Source: Crocinitomicaceae bacterium
GTDB taxonomy: Bacteria > Bacteroidota > Bacteroidia > Flavobacteriales_G > Salibacteraceae
Direction of reading: 5' to 3'
Assembly (NCBI GenBank): GCA_002707155.1
Contig: PAME01000019.1
Location: 1-64,000, forward strand
Length of the DNA stretch: 64,000 nucleotides
Under the pieces are notes generated by a model. It saw only the letters and a program-made list of their open reading frames with translations, ran no database searches and had not been told where the DNA came from. Shown piece by piece: positions 34,737 through 43,402 of the stretch (positions are counted from its first letter, which is position 1; every line of letters starts with the position of its first letter). The translations under genes and the position numbers were made by a program.

Positions 34737-36191
34737 ATGTATCGATTGCACGAGAAATATGAAGCGGTTATTGGATTAGAAATCCACATTCAATTGCTTA
34801 CGAATAGTAAGGCCTATTCCAACGATTTGAACGAATATGGTGATGAGCCAAATTCGAATATCAGCGCAATTACCTTGGCCCACCCAGGAGTGCTTCCCAA
34901 GGTAAACGAAAAGCAATTGCAGTTTGCCGTTTTGTTGGGTTTGGCCTGTGAGTGCGATCTTCGAGAGGAAAACCAATACGCTAGAAAAAACTATTTCTAT
35001 GCCGATATGCCAAAAGGCTATCAAATTACACAAGATGAAACTCCAATCTGTACCAATGGCTTTGTGCGATTAAAGGATGCAGATGGAAAGGAAAAGAAAG
35101 TTAGTTTGACCCGAATTCACATGGAGGAAGATAGTGGCAAAAGTATTCACGATCAAGATCCATTTAATACGCTTATTGACCTCAATCGTGCCGGAACGCC
35201 TTTACTAGAAATGGTAACGGAGCCCGATATTCGTTCGAGTGAAGAAGCTTACAATTTTGTTATCGAAGTTCGAAAATTAGTGCGTTACCTAGAGATTTGT
35301 GATGGCAATATGGAAGAGGGAAGTATGCGTTGCGATGCCAATATTTCTGTTCGTGAACGTGGTGCTGCTAAATACGGAACCAAGGTAGAGGTGAAGAATA
35401 TGAACTCAATGCGTAACGTGCAACGTGCCATTGAGTATGAAATAGACCGACAGATTGAAGCCGTTGAAAATGGAGAGGAGATTTTTCATGAAACCAGAAG
35501 TTTTGATGCTGCAACAGGTTCTACCGCTGGAATGAGAAGTAAGGAAGATGCAAACGACTATCGTTATTTTCCAGAACCGGATTTATTGCCAATTTACTTA
35601 ACGCAAGAAAAAATAGATGGAGTAAAAGAAATCATGCCTCCGCTTCCGCATGAGTTGTATAATAAATACACCAACGAATTGAAGTTGAGTGATTACGATG
35701 CTCAAATCCTTACGGACATTAAAGACGTGGCTTTGTACTACGAAAAGATGATTGCTTTATCGAGTAATTATAAGGTGTGTGCAAATTGGCTGATGGGCGA
35801 GGTAAAGGGCTATTTGAATGAAAAGGGATTGCACATTAGTGAGTTCCCAATTTCGGTAGAACGACTGGTTGGATTGATTCAGTTGATTGAAGAAGGAAAA
35901 GTTTCCAATTCTATAGCTGGACAAAAAGTATTTCCTGCATTACTTGAAAATGGAAATAAAACAGCTGCCCAAATTGCCGATGAACAAGGATTGGTTCAAG
36001 AGGATGATAGTGACGCATTAATGGGATATATTAAAGCGGCTATTGAAGCTTATCCAGAAAAGGCTGCTGATTACAAAGGTGGAAAGAAAGGATTACTTGG
36101 CTTGTTTATGGGTGAGGTAATGAAAAGAAGTGGGGGCAAAGCTGACCCTAAAAAAACAAATGCGCTCTTGCGTGAAGAATTAGAAAAGTAA
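34737..36191 (+). CDS. gatB: Asp-tRNA(Asn)/Glu-tRNA(Gln) amidotransferase subunit B
   Basis: This 484-residue subunit of the GatCAB complex converts misacylated Glu-tRNA(Gln) or Asp-tRNA(Asn). Family blocks are YEAVIGLEIHIQLLTNSKAY, ALTLAHPGVLP-like ITLAHPGVLPKVNEKQL, RKNYFYADMPKGYQITQ, HMEEDSGKSIH, DLNRAGTPLLEMVTEPDI, MRCDANISVR and the C-terminal GatB/YqeY helical domain (GLFMGEVMKRSGGKADPKKT). Start ATG is preceded by a promoter. The stop overlaps the TlpA-like gene start by one base (TAATG). gatA and gatC are not nearby. Confidence 0.95.
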   Translation: MYRLHEKYEAVIGLEIHIQLLTNSKAYSNDLNEYGDEPNSNISAITLAHPGVLPKVNEKQLQFAVLLGLACECDLREENQYARKNYFYADMPKGYQITQDETPICTNGFVRLKDADGKEKKVSLTRIHMEEDSGKSIHDQDPFNTLIDLNRAGTPLLEMVTEPDIRSSEEAYNFVIEVRKLVRYLEICDGNMEEGSMRCDANISVRERGAAKYGTKVEVKNMNSMRNVQRAIEYEIDRQIEAVENGEEIFHETRSFDAATGSTAGMRSKEDANDYRYFPEPDLLPIYLTQEKIDGVKEIMPPLPHELYNKYTNELKLSDYDAQILTDIKDVALYYEKMIALSSNYKVCANWLMGEVKGYLNEKGLHISEFPISVERLVGLIQLIEEGKVSNSIAGQKVFPALLENGNKTAAQIADEQGLVQEDDSDALMGYIKAAIEAYPEKAADYKGGKKGLLGLFMGEVMKRSGGKADPKKTNALLREELEK

Positions 36192-37321
36192 TGAAGAAGA
36201 TAGTTGGTTTTATAGGGAGTTTATTAGCAGTAGCAATCATTTTTACGGGTTGTGATAAAGAAAAAGTAGTTAGTCCTTCAGGAACTTATATCGAAGGTTA
36301 CATAGAGGGAATTCAAGGTGGTGAATTGATTTTAGTGCAGTCGCTAATGTCAAATAGTATTGAAACCGTCGATACGATTATACCTGACGCAGACGGAGGT
36401 TTTACAGTTGGACCTAATATCCCTAAAATTGGATTCTATAGAATCTTCATTAACAACAACAATTTTGTAAACCTGATTCTTGAACCAAACGACACTTTAC
36501 TTTTTAGTGCGAATGTGGAAGATTTGGAAGGTAGTTATGTAATTGAAGGAAATGAGGAAGCTCAAAAGCTCAAGGAACTCAATGATATGCTGAATGCCTA
36601 TGTAGACAAAATTGATTCATTGAATAATTTGGTTGGTATTGCAAAATCACAGCAATATTACAATGAAGTTGCTTTTTTAATGAGCGCTCAAGAAGAACTG
36701 CAAATAAATACGGGTAAAAAAATGCGTGCTTTTGTAGTGGGTAACTCTACTTATTTGGCAAGTTTATCTGCAGTCCAAAAATTAGATCCCGATGGTGATT
36801 TTGAGCTTTTTGTGAAAGTGAAGGATGATTTAGAGCCAAAAATTGGTGGAACGGAGTTGCATAAAGGCCTAAGTGACCAAATTGCAGTTTGGAAAAAGGC
36901 TCAAATTGGGTCTGAAATGCTGGACATTACATTGAATAATCCAGAAGGAGAGCCGATAAAATTATTCGAACAGTTAGGAGAAATAACTTTGGTAGATTTT
37001 TGGGCAAGCTGGTGTAGGCCATGCAGAGGCGAGAATCCAAACATTGTAAAAGCCTATGAGAAATACAAATCAAAAGGATTTACGGTAGTTGGAGTTTCTC
37101 TGGATGAAGATGCTGAATTGTGGAAGCGTGCCATTAAACAAGACAATCTTACTTGGACGCACATGAGCGATTTAAAACTGTGGAACTCTGCGGTAGTGGC
37201 GCAGTACAATATTAGTAGTGTACCGGCTAGTTTTTTAGTGGATAAGAATGGGAAAATTCTTGCTAAAAATTTACGTGGCGCAGCCTTGGACTTGAAGTTA
37301 ATGCAATTGTTGGGGGAATAA
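36191..37321 (+). CDS. TlpA-like thioredoxin lipoprotein with DUF4369 domain
   Basis: This 376-residue exported protein has lipoprotein signal LLAVAIIFTGC (Cys 21). A DUF4369 beta domain at about 30-120 (GYIEGIQGGELILVQS) and a helical connector follow. The C-terminal thioredoxin fold has the redox pair WCRPC (C275, C278) and the cis-Pro loop SSVPASFLVDKNG. Such proteins reduce disulfides in the periplasm, for example in cytochrome c maturation or in general redox repair. It is translationally coupled to gatB by one-base overlap, which is common in operons but does not imply shared function. Confidence 0.9.
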   Translation: MKKIVGFIGSLLAVAIIFTGCDKEKVVSPSGTYIEGYIEGIQGGELILVQSLMSNSIETVDTIIPDADGGFTVGPNIPKIGFYRIFINNNNFVNLILEPNDTLLFSANVEDLEGSYVIEGNEEAQKLKELNDMLNAYVDKIDSLNNLVGIAKSQQYYNEVAFLMSAQEELQINTGKKMRAFVVGNSTYLASLSAVQKLDPDGDFELFVKVKDDLEPKIGGTELHKGLSDQIAVWKKAQIGSEMLDITLNNPEGEPIKLFEQLGEITLVDFWASWCRPCRGENPNIVKAYEKYKSKGFTVVGVSLDEDAELWKRAIKQDNLTWTHMSDLKLWNSAVVAQYNISSVPASFLVDKNGKILAKNLRGAALDLKLMQLLGE

Positions 37322-37372
37322 TTTTCCTTCTATGATTTTTGCGTTTTTTAGCCATTCAAAAAATAAAGACTT

Positions 37373-39736
37373 ATGAACGCGTTTTTTACATCAATTTTTC
37401 TTTTAGTCACTTGTTTGGTTTATAGCCAACACGCCCACTATACCTTCCAAACCGAAGAAGGTAGAAGGTCTGACACCTTGGACGTTTTGCATTACGAAAT
37501 TGCTTTGGATTTAACCGATTCTCTGTCAAAAGAACTAAAAGGTGTTACTGAAATTACGCTGCTATCCAAGCAAAATGGACTCTCGAAAGTGAATTTGGAT
37601 TTACTGAATTTGACGGTAGATTCTCTTTGGCTAGACGGGTCCAAAACAAGCAATTGGACGCATAACGGTACTTTATTATCCATTACAACAGCACCTAAAA
37701 ATATTGGCGATACCGTTCGAATAAAAGTTGCTTACCATGGATTGCCTTTTGGAGAAACTTGGGGTGGTTGGTACAATAATTCGAGTTACATATTTAACCT
37801 AGGAGTTGGCTTTCAATCCATTCCGCACAATCTAGGAAAAGTGTGGCATCCTTGCGTCGATAATTTTATTGAACGAGCAACTTACTCAGTTAGCTTAAAA
37901 ACCTTTGGAAACTGGATTGGAGTTGGTTCTGGTGTTCTGTTAAACGTCGATACCGTGCAACAATCACCTCGGATTTTAAACAGAACATGGCAATTAAATC
38001 AAGAAATCCCTACCTATTTGTATGGAATAGCTGCCGGCCGATACATTCTCTTAAAAGATACTTTTCAAGGGCCATTGACAGCAGTTGAATCTGATTTGTA
38101 TGTGTTACCTAATCAGAAAAATAGTATGCTCAGCAAAACGCAACGCTTAGAAGATTGCTTTAAACTTTACGAAACTAAATTTGGCAAATACAGATGGGAT
38201 AGAGTTGGTTTTAGCACCACATCGGTAGGCGCAATGGAGCATGCAACGAATGTCGCAATTCCTCCCGGAGCATCAGAGTCCACCATCATGCACGAACTTT
38301 CTCACCATTGGTGGGGCGATCTTATTACATGTGAATCGGATAGAGATATGTGGATTAACGAAGGAATGGCGGTTTTTTCAGAATATTTATTTGCCGAAGA
38401 AGCCTACAGTGCAGAAAAAGCGCGATCAGATATGCATGGAGATTTATTCACGGTTTTAAATACAGCTCATAAACAAGAGGACGGTTATCAGCTTATATCT
38501 GGAGTCCCCAGAGTGCATACCTATGGAACGCACACCTACAGAAAAGGCGCTTTAGTTGGCCATAATTTGAGGGTAAAATTAGGCGACCAAAAGGTATTTC
38601 CTGGATTTACGGAGTTTTTAGATTCCAATGAATTTTCAGCGGTAAATAGTTATGATTTTCGAGATGGAATGACAAAAGCGACTGGAGTTGACCTTACGGA
38701 ATTTTTTGATGACTGGGTATTTAGCCCCGGTTTACCGTGTTATGTAATTGACTCTTTTAAAGTTTCAGCAAGTGCAGGTTTGTACACTGCTCATTTGACT
38801 GTAAGGCAATTGAGGGCGCATACAAATCACTTTTTTGGTAAAATCCCATTGGAAGTAAAATTCATGGATGCGCAATTCAATGAGCACTTCCAAACTATCG
38901 AAGTTGGGGGAGAGCTTACTGCTGTTAAGCTGCAAACACCAATTAATGCCACCTACGCCACACTCAATCCAAACTACAATTTGAATTATGCAATGACAGC
39001 AACCGACCAAGTTGTGCAAACAAACGGTCCATTAAATGGCCAAGGCTTGCTAATTAGTGCTCAAGTTTCAGCGCTTTCTGATTCAGCATATATTAGGTCG
39101 CAAACGTTTTGGACGGGACCAAATATTTCTCTCAGAAATGCGGTTGATTTAGGAGTAAGAGTTAACGGCAGTAGATATTGGAGAATTGATGGAGTAGGTG
39201 ATGCGGACGTTATTTTTTCAGGAGTTTACAACGCAAAAAAAGGAGAAAGTGACTATGGATTACTAAAATCTAGTGAAGATAGTATTGTAGTCTTGTACCG
39301 CGAAAAGCCAGAAAAACCATGGGAAATTTATACAAAATCCGTTTTGACTATTGGCTTACTCACGGACTCTTTAGGTGGATTTAGAATAGAGGCTGGTGAA
39401 CTTGGTGAGTATGCGCTAGCAGAATACGACCCTTCATTTAATGAGTCCTTATTTGATTTTATTGAGGATAAAAAACAAAAAACGGATTCCTACTTTGAAG
39501 TTTTTCCAAATCCAAGCAATGGATTAGTAAGGGTAAATACCCTTAATGGAATTAACGTTCATCTTACCATTTTGAATGCACATGGGGCAGAGGTATGGTT
39601 ATCGAAAGATGAATCAAATTCAATTGAATTTGATGTTTCTAATTGGACAGCTGGAGTGTATTACATTTTAGGTTACGAAGAAAAAAAATCAAACTCTACA
39701 AAACCTATTGATTACAAACGACTTATAGTTGAGTAA
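37373..39736 (+). CDS. Secreted M1-family metallopeptidase with type IX secretion domain
   Basis: This 787-residue protein has a signal peptide (MNAFFTSIFLLVTCLVYS). An N-terminal beta saddle and the M1 catalytic domain follow, with zinc motif HELSHHWWGD (H307, E308, H311) and third ligand E330 in NEGMAVFSEY. The exopeptidase motif normally reads GxMEN; here it is GAMEH (286-290), a change at the last position. After the catalytic domain come beta modules and a Por-type sorting domain (FEVFPNPSNGLVRVNT ... KRLIVE), so it should be cell-surface or secreted. The next gene is another M1 peptidase starting directly after the stop. Confidence 0.9.
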   Translation: MNAFFTSIFLLVTCLVYSQHAHYTFQTEEGRRSDTLDVLHYEIALDLTDSLSKELKGVTEITLLSKQNGLSKVNLDLLNLTVDSLWLDGSKTSNWTHNGTLLSITTAPKNIGDTVRIKVAYHGLPFGETWGGWYNNSSYIFNLGVGFQSIPHNLGKVWHPCVDNFIERATYSVSLKTFGNWIGVGSGVLLNVDTVQQSPRILNRTWQLNQEIPTYLYGIAAGRYILLKDTFQGPLTAVESDLYVLPNQKNSMLSKTQRLEDCFKLYETKFGKYRWDRVGFSTTSVGAMEHATNVAIPPGASESTIMHELSHHWWGDLITCESDRDMWINEGMAVFSEYLFAEEAYSAEKARSDMHGDLFTVLNTAHKQEDGYQLISGVPRVHTYGTHTYRKGALVGHNLRVKLGDQKVFPGFTEFLDSNEFSAVNSYDFRDGMTKATGVDLTEFFDDWVFSPGLPCYVIDSFKVSASAGLYTAHLTVRQLRAHTNHFFGKIPLEVKFMDAQFNEHFQTIEVGGELTAVKLQTPINATYATLNPNYNLNYAMTATDQVVQTNGPLNGQGLLISAQVSALSDSAYIRSQTFWTGPNISLRNAVDLGVRVNGSRYWRIDGVGDADVIFSGVYNAKKGESDYGLLKSSEDSIVVLYREKPEKPWEIYTKSVLTIGLLTDSLGGFRIEAGELGEYALAEYDPSFNESLFDFIEDKKQKTDSYFEVFPNPSNGLVRVNTLNGINVHLTILNAHGAEVWLSKDESNSIEFDVSNWTAGVYYILGYEEKKSNSTKPIDYKRLIVE

Positions 39737-41305
39737 ATGCGAAAACTAGTCCTTCTTTTATTTTGTCCCTTTTTGGGAATAGCTCAGGATGGCTATGAAA
39801 GGCAGCCCGATATTGATGCTTTAAGCTACGCTATTGAGATTGAACTCAACGATTCCAATAACAGAATTACAGCAAAATCAGAAATAGAATTTGCAATGAA
39901 AGCTGGAATAAAAAGCTTTTTTTTAGATCTTAGCAATGAACGAGAAGGCAAGGGAATGCTGGTGCAAGGCGTGTTTTGGGGGGATGAAGCCCTCAATTTT
40001 ACGCATCAAAATGACAGGCTAACAATTGAATGGAATCAACAAATTAGTCAAGATGGTTCAGTTCGGGTGACAGTTCTTTACGAAGGAGTGCCAGCCGATG
40101 GACTTATAATTTCAAAAAACAAACACGGAGATAGAACATTTTTTGGGGATAATTGGCCGAATCGAGCACGCAATTGGTTTCCTTGTGTCGACCACCCTTC
40201 GGATAAAGCAGCTGTAAAATTTACAGTTGTAGCGCCTTCTCATTATCAAGTAATCTCCAATGGTGAGCAAGTGCTTTTGGAAAAACTCGACAACGACTTT
40301 ACACGAACTGTTTATTCGACAGCGCTTGTTTTACCGACAAAGGTCATGGTTATTGGAGTTGCCAAATTTTCGATCAGTAAATGTGAGAACAAAGGTGAAT
40401 CTACTCCCTCTTCTGCATACGTATATCCGCAAGAGGAGGAAGATGGTTTTAATGATTACTGTTCTGCAGTGGATATTCTTACTTGGTTTGAAAATAAAAT
40501 CGGTCCTTATCCTTATGAGAAATTAGCGCATGTTCAATCCAAAACGCGTTACGGAGGAATGGAGAACGCCGGTTGTATTTTCTACCATGAGAATAGTATT
40601 GACGGGACGCAGGGTTCTCGATATTTGTTTGCACATGAAATTGCGCATCAATGGTTTGGAAATTCAGCTTCAGAAAAAGACTGGCATCACGTTTGGCTGA
40701 GTGAGGGTTTTGCAACTTATTTAACAGAAGTGTACAAACAAGAATCGGCTGGTGAAATTGCTTTTAAAGAAGGAATGGAGCAAGCAAGGAGCAGAGTAGT
40801 AGGTTTTCAAAAAAAGTATCCAAACGCGTCGATAATTGATACCAATATTAGCAACCTCAATCAACTACTGAGTCCTATGACCTACCAAAAAGCAGCTTGG
40901 ATGCTGCACATGCTTCGCAATATTGTCGGTGAGGCTGCATTTTGGGCTGGAGTCAAGAGCTACTATAACAAGTACCAATTTGGGAACGCTTTAACTATTG
41001 ATTTTCAAATGGAAATGGAAACTGCAAGTAACAGAGATTTGAGTAAGTTTTTTCAATCTTGGTTGTATCAACCTGGAATGGTTGATATTGAAGCTAACTA
41101 TAAATATAACGAGAGGAATAAAAGCCTGAAGGTAATTCTGAAGCAAGCTAAAACTAATTGGTTTGTAATTCCTATTCTATTTAGTTGGAGCTCATCTGTT
41201 CCAGTTGTCATGGAATCTTACAAAATGAAAATTACGTTTGAGAATATTGAAAAGCCAGAAAGTGGTTGGCAATTTGATGCCAATGACGATATCCTAAAGT
41301 GGTAA
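39737..41305 (+). CDS. Exported M1-family aminopeptidase
   Basis: This 522-residue protein has a short signal peptide (MRKLVLLLFCPFLGIAQ). The M1 fold has the canonical GGMEN exopeptidase motif (273-277), zinc motif HEIAHQWFG (H300, E301, H304) and third ligand E323 in LSEGFATYL. It is shorter than its upstream neighbour and lacks a type IX sorting domain, so it probably stays in the periplasm. The ATG comes immediately after the TAA of the upstream M1 gene, so they form a two-gene operon. Together they may degrade peptides outside and inside the outer membrane. Confidence 0.9.
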   Translation: MRKLVLLLFCPFLGIAQDGYERQPDIDALSYAIEIELNDSNNRITAKSEIEFAMKAGIKSFFLDLSNEREGKGMLVQGVFWGDEALNFTHQNDRLTIEWNQQISQDGSVRVTVLYEGVPADGLIISKNKHGDRTFFGDNWPNRARNWFPCVDHPSDKAAVKFTVVAPSHYQVISNGEQVLLEKLDNDFTRTVYSTALVLPTKVMVIGVAKFSISKCENKGESTPSSAYVYPQEEEDGFNDYCSAVDILTWFENKIGPYPYEKLAHVQSKTRYGGMENAGCIFYHENSIDGTQGSRYLFAHEIAHQWFGNSASEKDWHHVWLSEGFATYLTEVYKQESAGEIAFKEGMEQARSRVVGFQKKYPNASIIDTNISNLNQLLSPMTYQKAAWMLHMLRNIVGEAAFWAGVKSYYNKYQFGNALTIDFQMEMETASNRDLSKFFQSWLYQPGMVDIEANYKYNERNKSLKVILKQAKTNWFVIPILFSWSSSVPVVMESYKMKITFENIEKPESGWQFDANDDILKW

Positions 41306-41463
41306 AGTTGAGAGTATTCTTCTCTATTTTGAAAAACATACTGCAGAACTATACAATACCATTTTATTAACAGAAAATTGAACTTTTTTGCAACCTAAGT
41401 TGCGTTTTGAATGTCACTTTTATACAATCCTTAGACGTTTCATGTTAAATTAAAAATTAGATT

Positions 41464-41937
41464 ATGACTACAAATAGAATAGGCTTAGACAGCCAAAGAA
41501 GTAAAGAACTTGCTAATTTATTGGGCGATTTACTTGCAAATTACTCTACATTTTATCAAAATGTTAGAGGGTATCATTGGAATATTAAAGGTGAGAAGTT
41601 TTTTGAGTTGCATTTAAAGTTTGAAGAACTATACAACGATTTGTTCTTGAAAATTGATGAAGTTGCAGAACGAATTTTGACTTTAGGTCACGCTCCAAAC
41701 CATCAATTCAGTGAATACTTTAAACAGTCTGAAATAAGTGAAAGCAATGAAGTTTCAAATGGAATTAAATGTGTTGAAGACATTCTTAATGCATTTGAAG
41801 TGCTTTTGAAAAAACAACGACACATTTTAGATTTATCAGGTGAAATTAATGATGAAGGTACAAATGCTCAAATGAGTGATTACATTAGAGAACAAGAAAA
41901 ACTGGTTTGGATGTATTCCGCTTTTTTGAACAGATAA
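41464..41937 (+). CDS. dps: Dps-family ferritin-like protein
   Basis: This 157-residue four-helix protein has the Dps signature. YHWNIKGEKFFELHLKFEEL carries the ferroxidase His and the Asp/Glu ligands of the inter-subunit site, with DEVAERILTLG downstream. Dps dodecamers store iron and protect DNA from peroxide. It ends with a strong bidirectional terminator shared with rplI. The upstream 158 bp hold its promoter region, in which I see no clear regulator site. Confidence 0.92.
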   Translation: MTTNRIGLDSQRSKELANLLGDLLANYSTFYQNVRGYHWNIKGEKFFELHLKFEELYNDLFLKIDEVAERILTLGHAPNHQFSEYFKQSEISESNEVSNGIKCVEDILNAFEVLLKKQRHILDLSGEINDEGTNAQMSDYIREQEKLVWMYSAFLNR

Positions 41938-41956
41938 TATCCAAAATTAAAAGCAA

Positions 41957-41992
41957 AAAAAACCCCGATTGGTATACCAATCGGGGTTTTTT
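41957..41992. terminator. Bidirectional rho-independent terminator (dps / rplI)
   Basis: A perfect palindrome with stem CCCCGATTGGT / ACCAATCGGGG, flanked by A6 on the left and T6 on the right, gives a terminator on both strands. It sits between the convergent dps and rplI genes. Confidence 0.93.
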
Positions 41993-42008
41993 GTATCTAA
42001 AAGTATTA

Positions 42009-42455
42009 TTACTCCTCTATAACTTCAAAGTTAATAGTGGTTTCAACACCTTTCTGGAATTTAACTTTCGCTTCGTAAGTTCCAACTTGTTTAATTGGTT
42101 CATTAACGATAGCAATGTTTTTGCGTTCAACTTCAAAACCTAGCGCTTTGATAGCATCGGCAACTTGAAGGTTAGTAATAGAACCAAATATCTTTCCGTT
42201 CTCGCCCACCTTAGCTCCAATCTTCACTGTAATTGCTGCTAATTTTTCAGCGGCTGCTTTAGCCTCTTCACGCACTTTCTCAATCTTATGAGATCGCTGT
42301 CTAAGATTTTCTTCACGAATTTTTTTAGCAGACACTGTCGCTAAAATTGCGTTACCCGAAGGAATTAAATAATTCCGACCATAACCTGATTTCACTGTCA
42401 CTAAATCGTCAACTTCACCTAGTCCGTCAACGTTCTTTTTTAATATAATGTCCAT
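42009..42455 (-). CDS. rplI: 50S ribosomal protein L9
   Basis: This 148-residue protein has the L9 N-terminal domain (MDIILKKNVDGLGEVDDLVTVKSGYGRNYLIP), with GYGRNYLIP as the RNA-binding signature. The central helix is rich in Lys/Glu. The C-terminal domain contains KVGENGKIFGSITNLQVADA. It binds 23S rRNA in the large subunit. Third gene of the conserved rpsF-rpsR-rplI operon. Confidence 0.97.
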   Translation of the reverse strand: MDIILKKNVDGLGEVDDLVTVKSGYGRNYLIPSGNAILATVSAKKIREENLRQRSHKIEKVREEAKAAAEKLAAITVKIGAKVGENGKIFGSITNLQVADAIKALGFEVERKNIAIVNEPIKQVGTYEAKVKFQKGVETTINFEVIEE

Positions 42456-42480
42456 GGTAATTGTCCTTCTGAATTATTAA

Positions 42481-42747
42481 TTACTTAATTAAATCCCCTT
42501 TGTAAGGAAGAATAGCTAAATGACGAGCACGCTTTACAGCAGAAGCTACTTTTCTTTGGTATTTAAGAGATGTTCCAGTAATTCTTCTTGGAAGCAATTT
42601 CCCTTGATCGTTTACAAACTTTAGAAGAAAGTCTCCATCCTTGTAATCGATATATTTAATTCTGCTTTTTCTAAATCGGCAAAATTTTTCTTTTGTAATC
42701 TCAATGTTGATAGGTGTTAGATACCTAATATCTCCTTGTTGTGCCAT
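42481..42747 (-). CDS. rpsR: 30S ribosomal protein S18
   Basis: This 88-residue protein contains the S18 core: CRFRKSRIKYIDYKDGDFLL, RRITGTSLKYQRKVASAVKR and ARHLAILPYKG. It pairs with S6 on the platform of the small subunit. It lies between rpsF and rplI with short spacers, the usual order. Confidence 0.97.
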   Translation of the reverse strand: MAQQGDIRYLTPINIEITKEKFCRFRKSRIKYIDYKDGDFLLKFVNDQGKLLPRRITGTSLKYQRKVASAVKRARHLAILPYKGDLIK

Positions 42748-42771
42748 TTTCTTTTTCTTTTTGGGTTAAAA

Positions 42772-43134
42772 TTAAGCTTCAGCCTCCACTTTTTTCGGAG
42801 ATCCGTTGCCTCTATTTGGTCTGCTTTCAGCAAAAGCAATAGAATGCTTGTCCATTCTTACGGTCAAAAATCGCATGATTTTTTCGTCTCGTTTCATGTC
42901 CAATTCTAGCTTTGCAATTGCCTCACCTTCTAATTCATGCTCAAACAAATGGTAAAAACCAGTTGTTTTTTTCTGAATCGGATAAGCTAGCTTTCGCAAT
43001 CCCCAATTGTCACTGTAAGTTATTTTTGCACCTAAGCCTTTTAAAGTGGCTTCATACTTTTTTACTGTTTCCTTTACCTGGTCATCAGATAAAACGGGAG
43101 TTAAAATGAAAACAGTTTCGTACCTATTAATCAT
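42772..43134 (-). CDS. rpsF: 30S ribosomal protein S6
   Basis: This 120-residue protein begins MINRYETVFILTPVLSDDQV and contains WGLRKLAYPIQKKTTGFY and DEKIMRFLTVRMDKH, which are typical for S6. First gene of the operon. No ssb or priB gene is inserted between it and rpsR. A TACTTTTGC promoter lies 53 bp upstream, so the mRNA has a leader in which S6:S18 autoregulation could take place, though I cannot recognise that structure here. Confidence 0.97.
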   Translation of the reverse strand: MINRYETVFILTPVLSDDQVKETVKKYEATLKGLGAKITYSDNWGLRKLAYPIQKKTTGFYHLFEHELEGEAIAKLELDMKRDEKIMRFLTVRMDKHSIAFAESRPNRGNGSPKKVEAEA

Positions 43135-43186
43135 AGTTTAAATGAATTTGTTTACTAATTAATTTCTGAATCCTAAAATTCAGCCG

Positions 43187-43195
43187 GCAAAAGTA
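43187..43195 (-). promoter_or_regulatory. -7 promoter element of the rpsF operon
   Basis: The minus strand reads TACTTTTGC, with a TTG 20 bp further upstream that could be the -33 element. This is the best-looking promoter in the window. Confidence 0.55.
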
Positions 43196-43378
43196 CTCAT
43201 TTAAAGTAGGTTATACAAGGGTTTTTGGCTGAAAAATCGACCCTTCTAAACGGACCTTTTCAAGTAAATAATGTTGCACTTATTTTTAGCATTGCTCAAG
43301 ATATAATGCAGATTCGAAACTGAATAACTTGTTGACAAGTTAATACGCAATAAAATGAGGCTGCAAAAGACATTCGGT

Positions 43379-43386
43379 TAAATTTG
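43379..43386 (+). promoter_or_regulatory. -7 promoter element of dnaX
   Basis: TAAATTTG matches TAnnTTTG, 16 bp before the dnaX ATG. Confidence 0.45.
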
Positions 43387-43402
43387 TTTTCCGCTAATTG
43401 CT

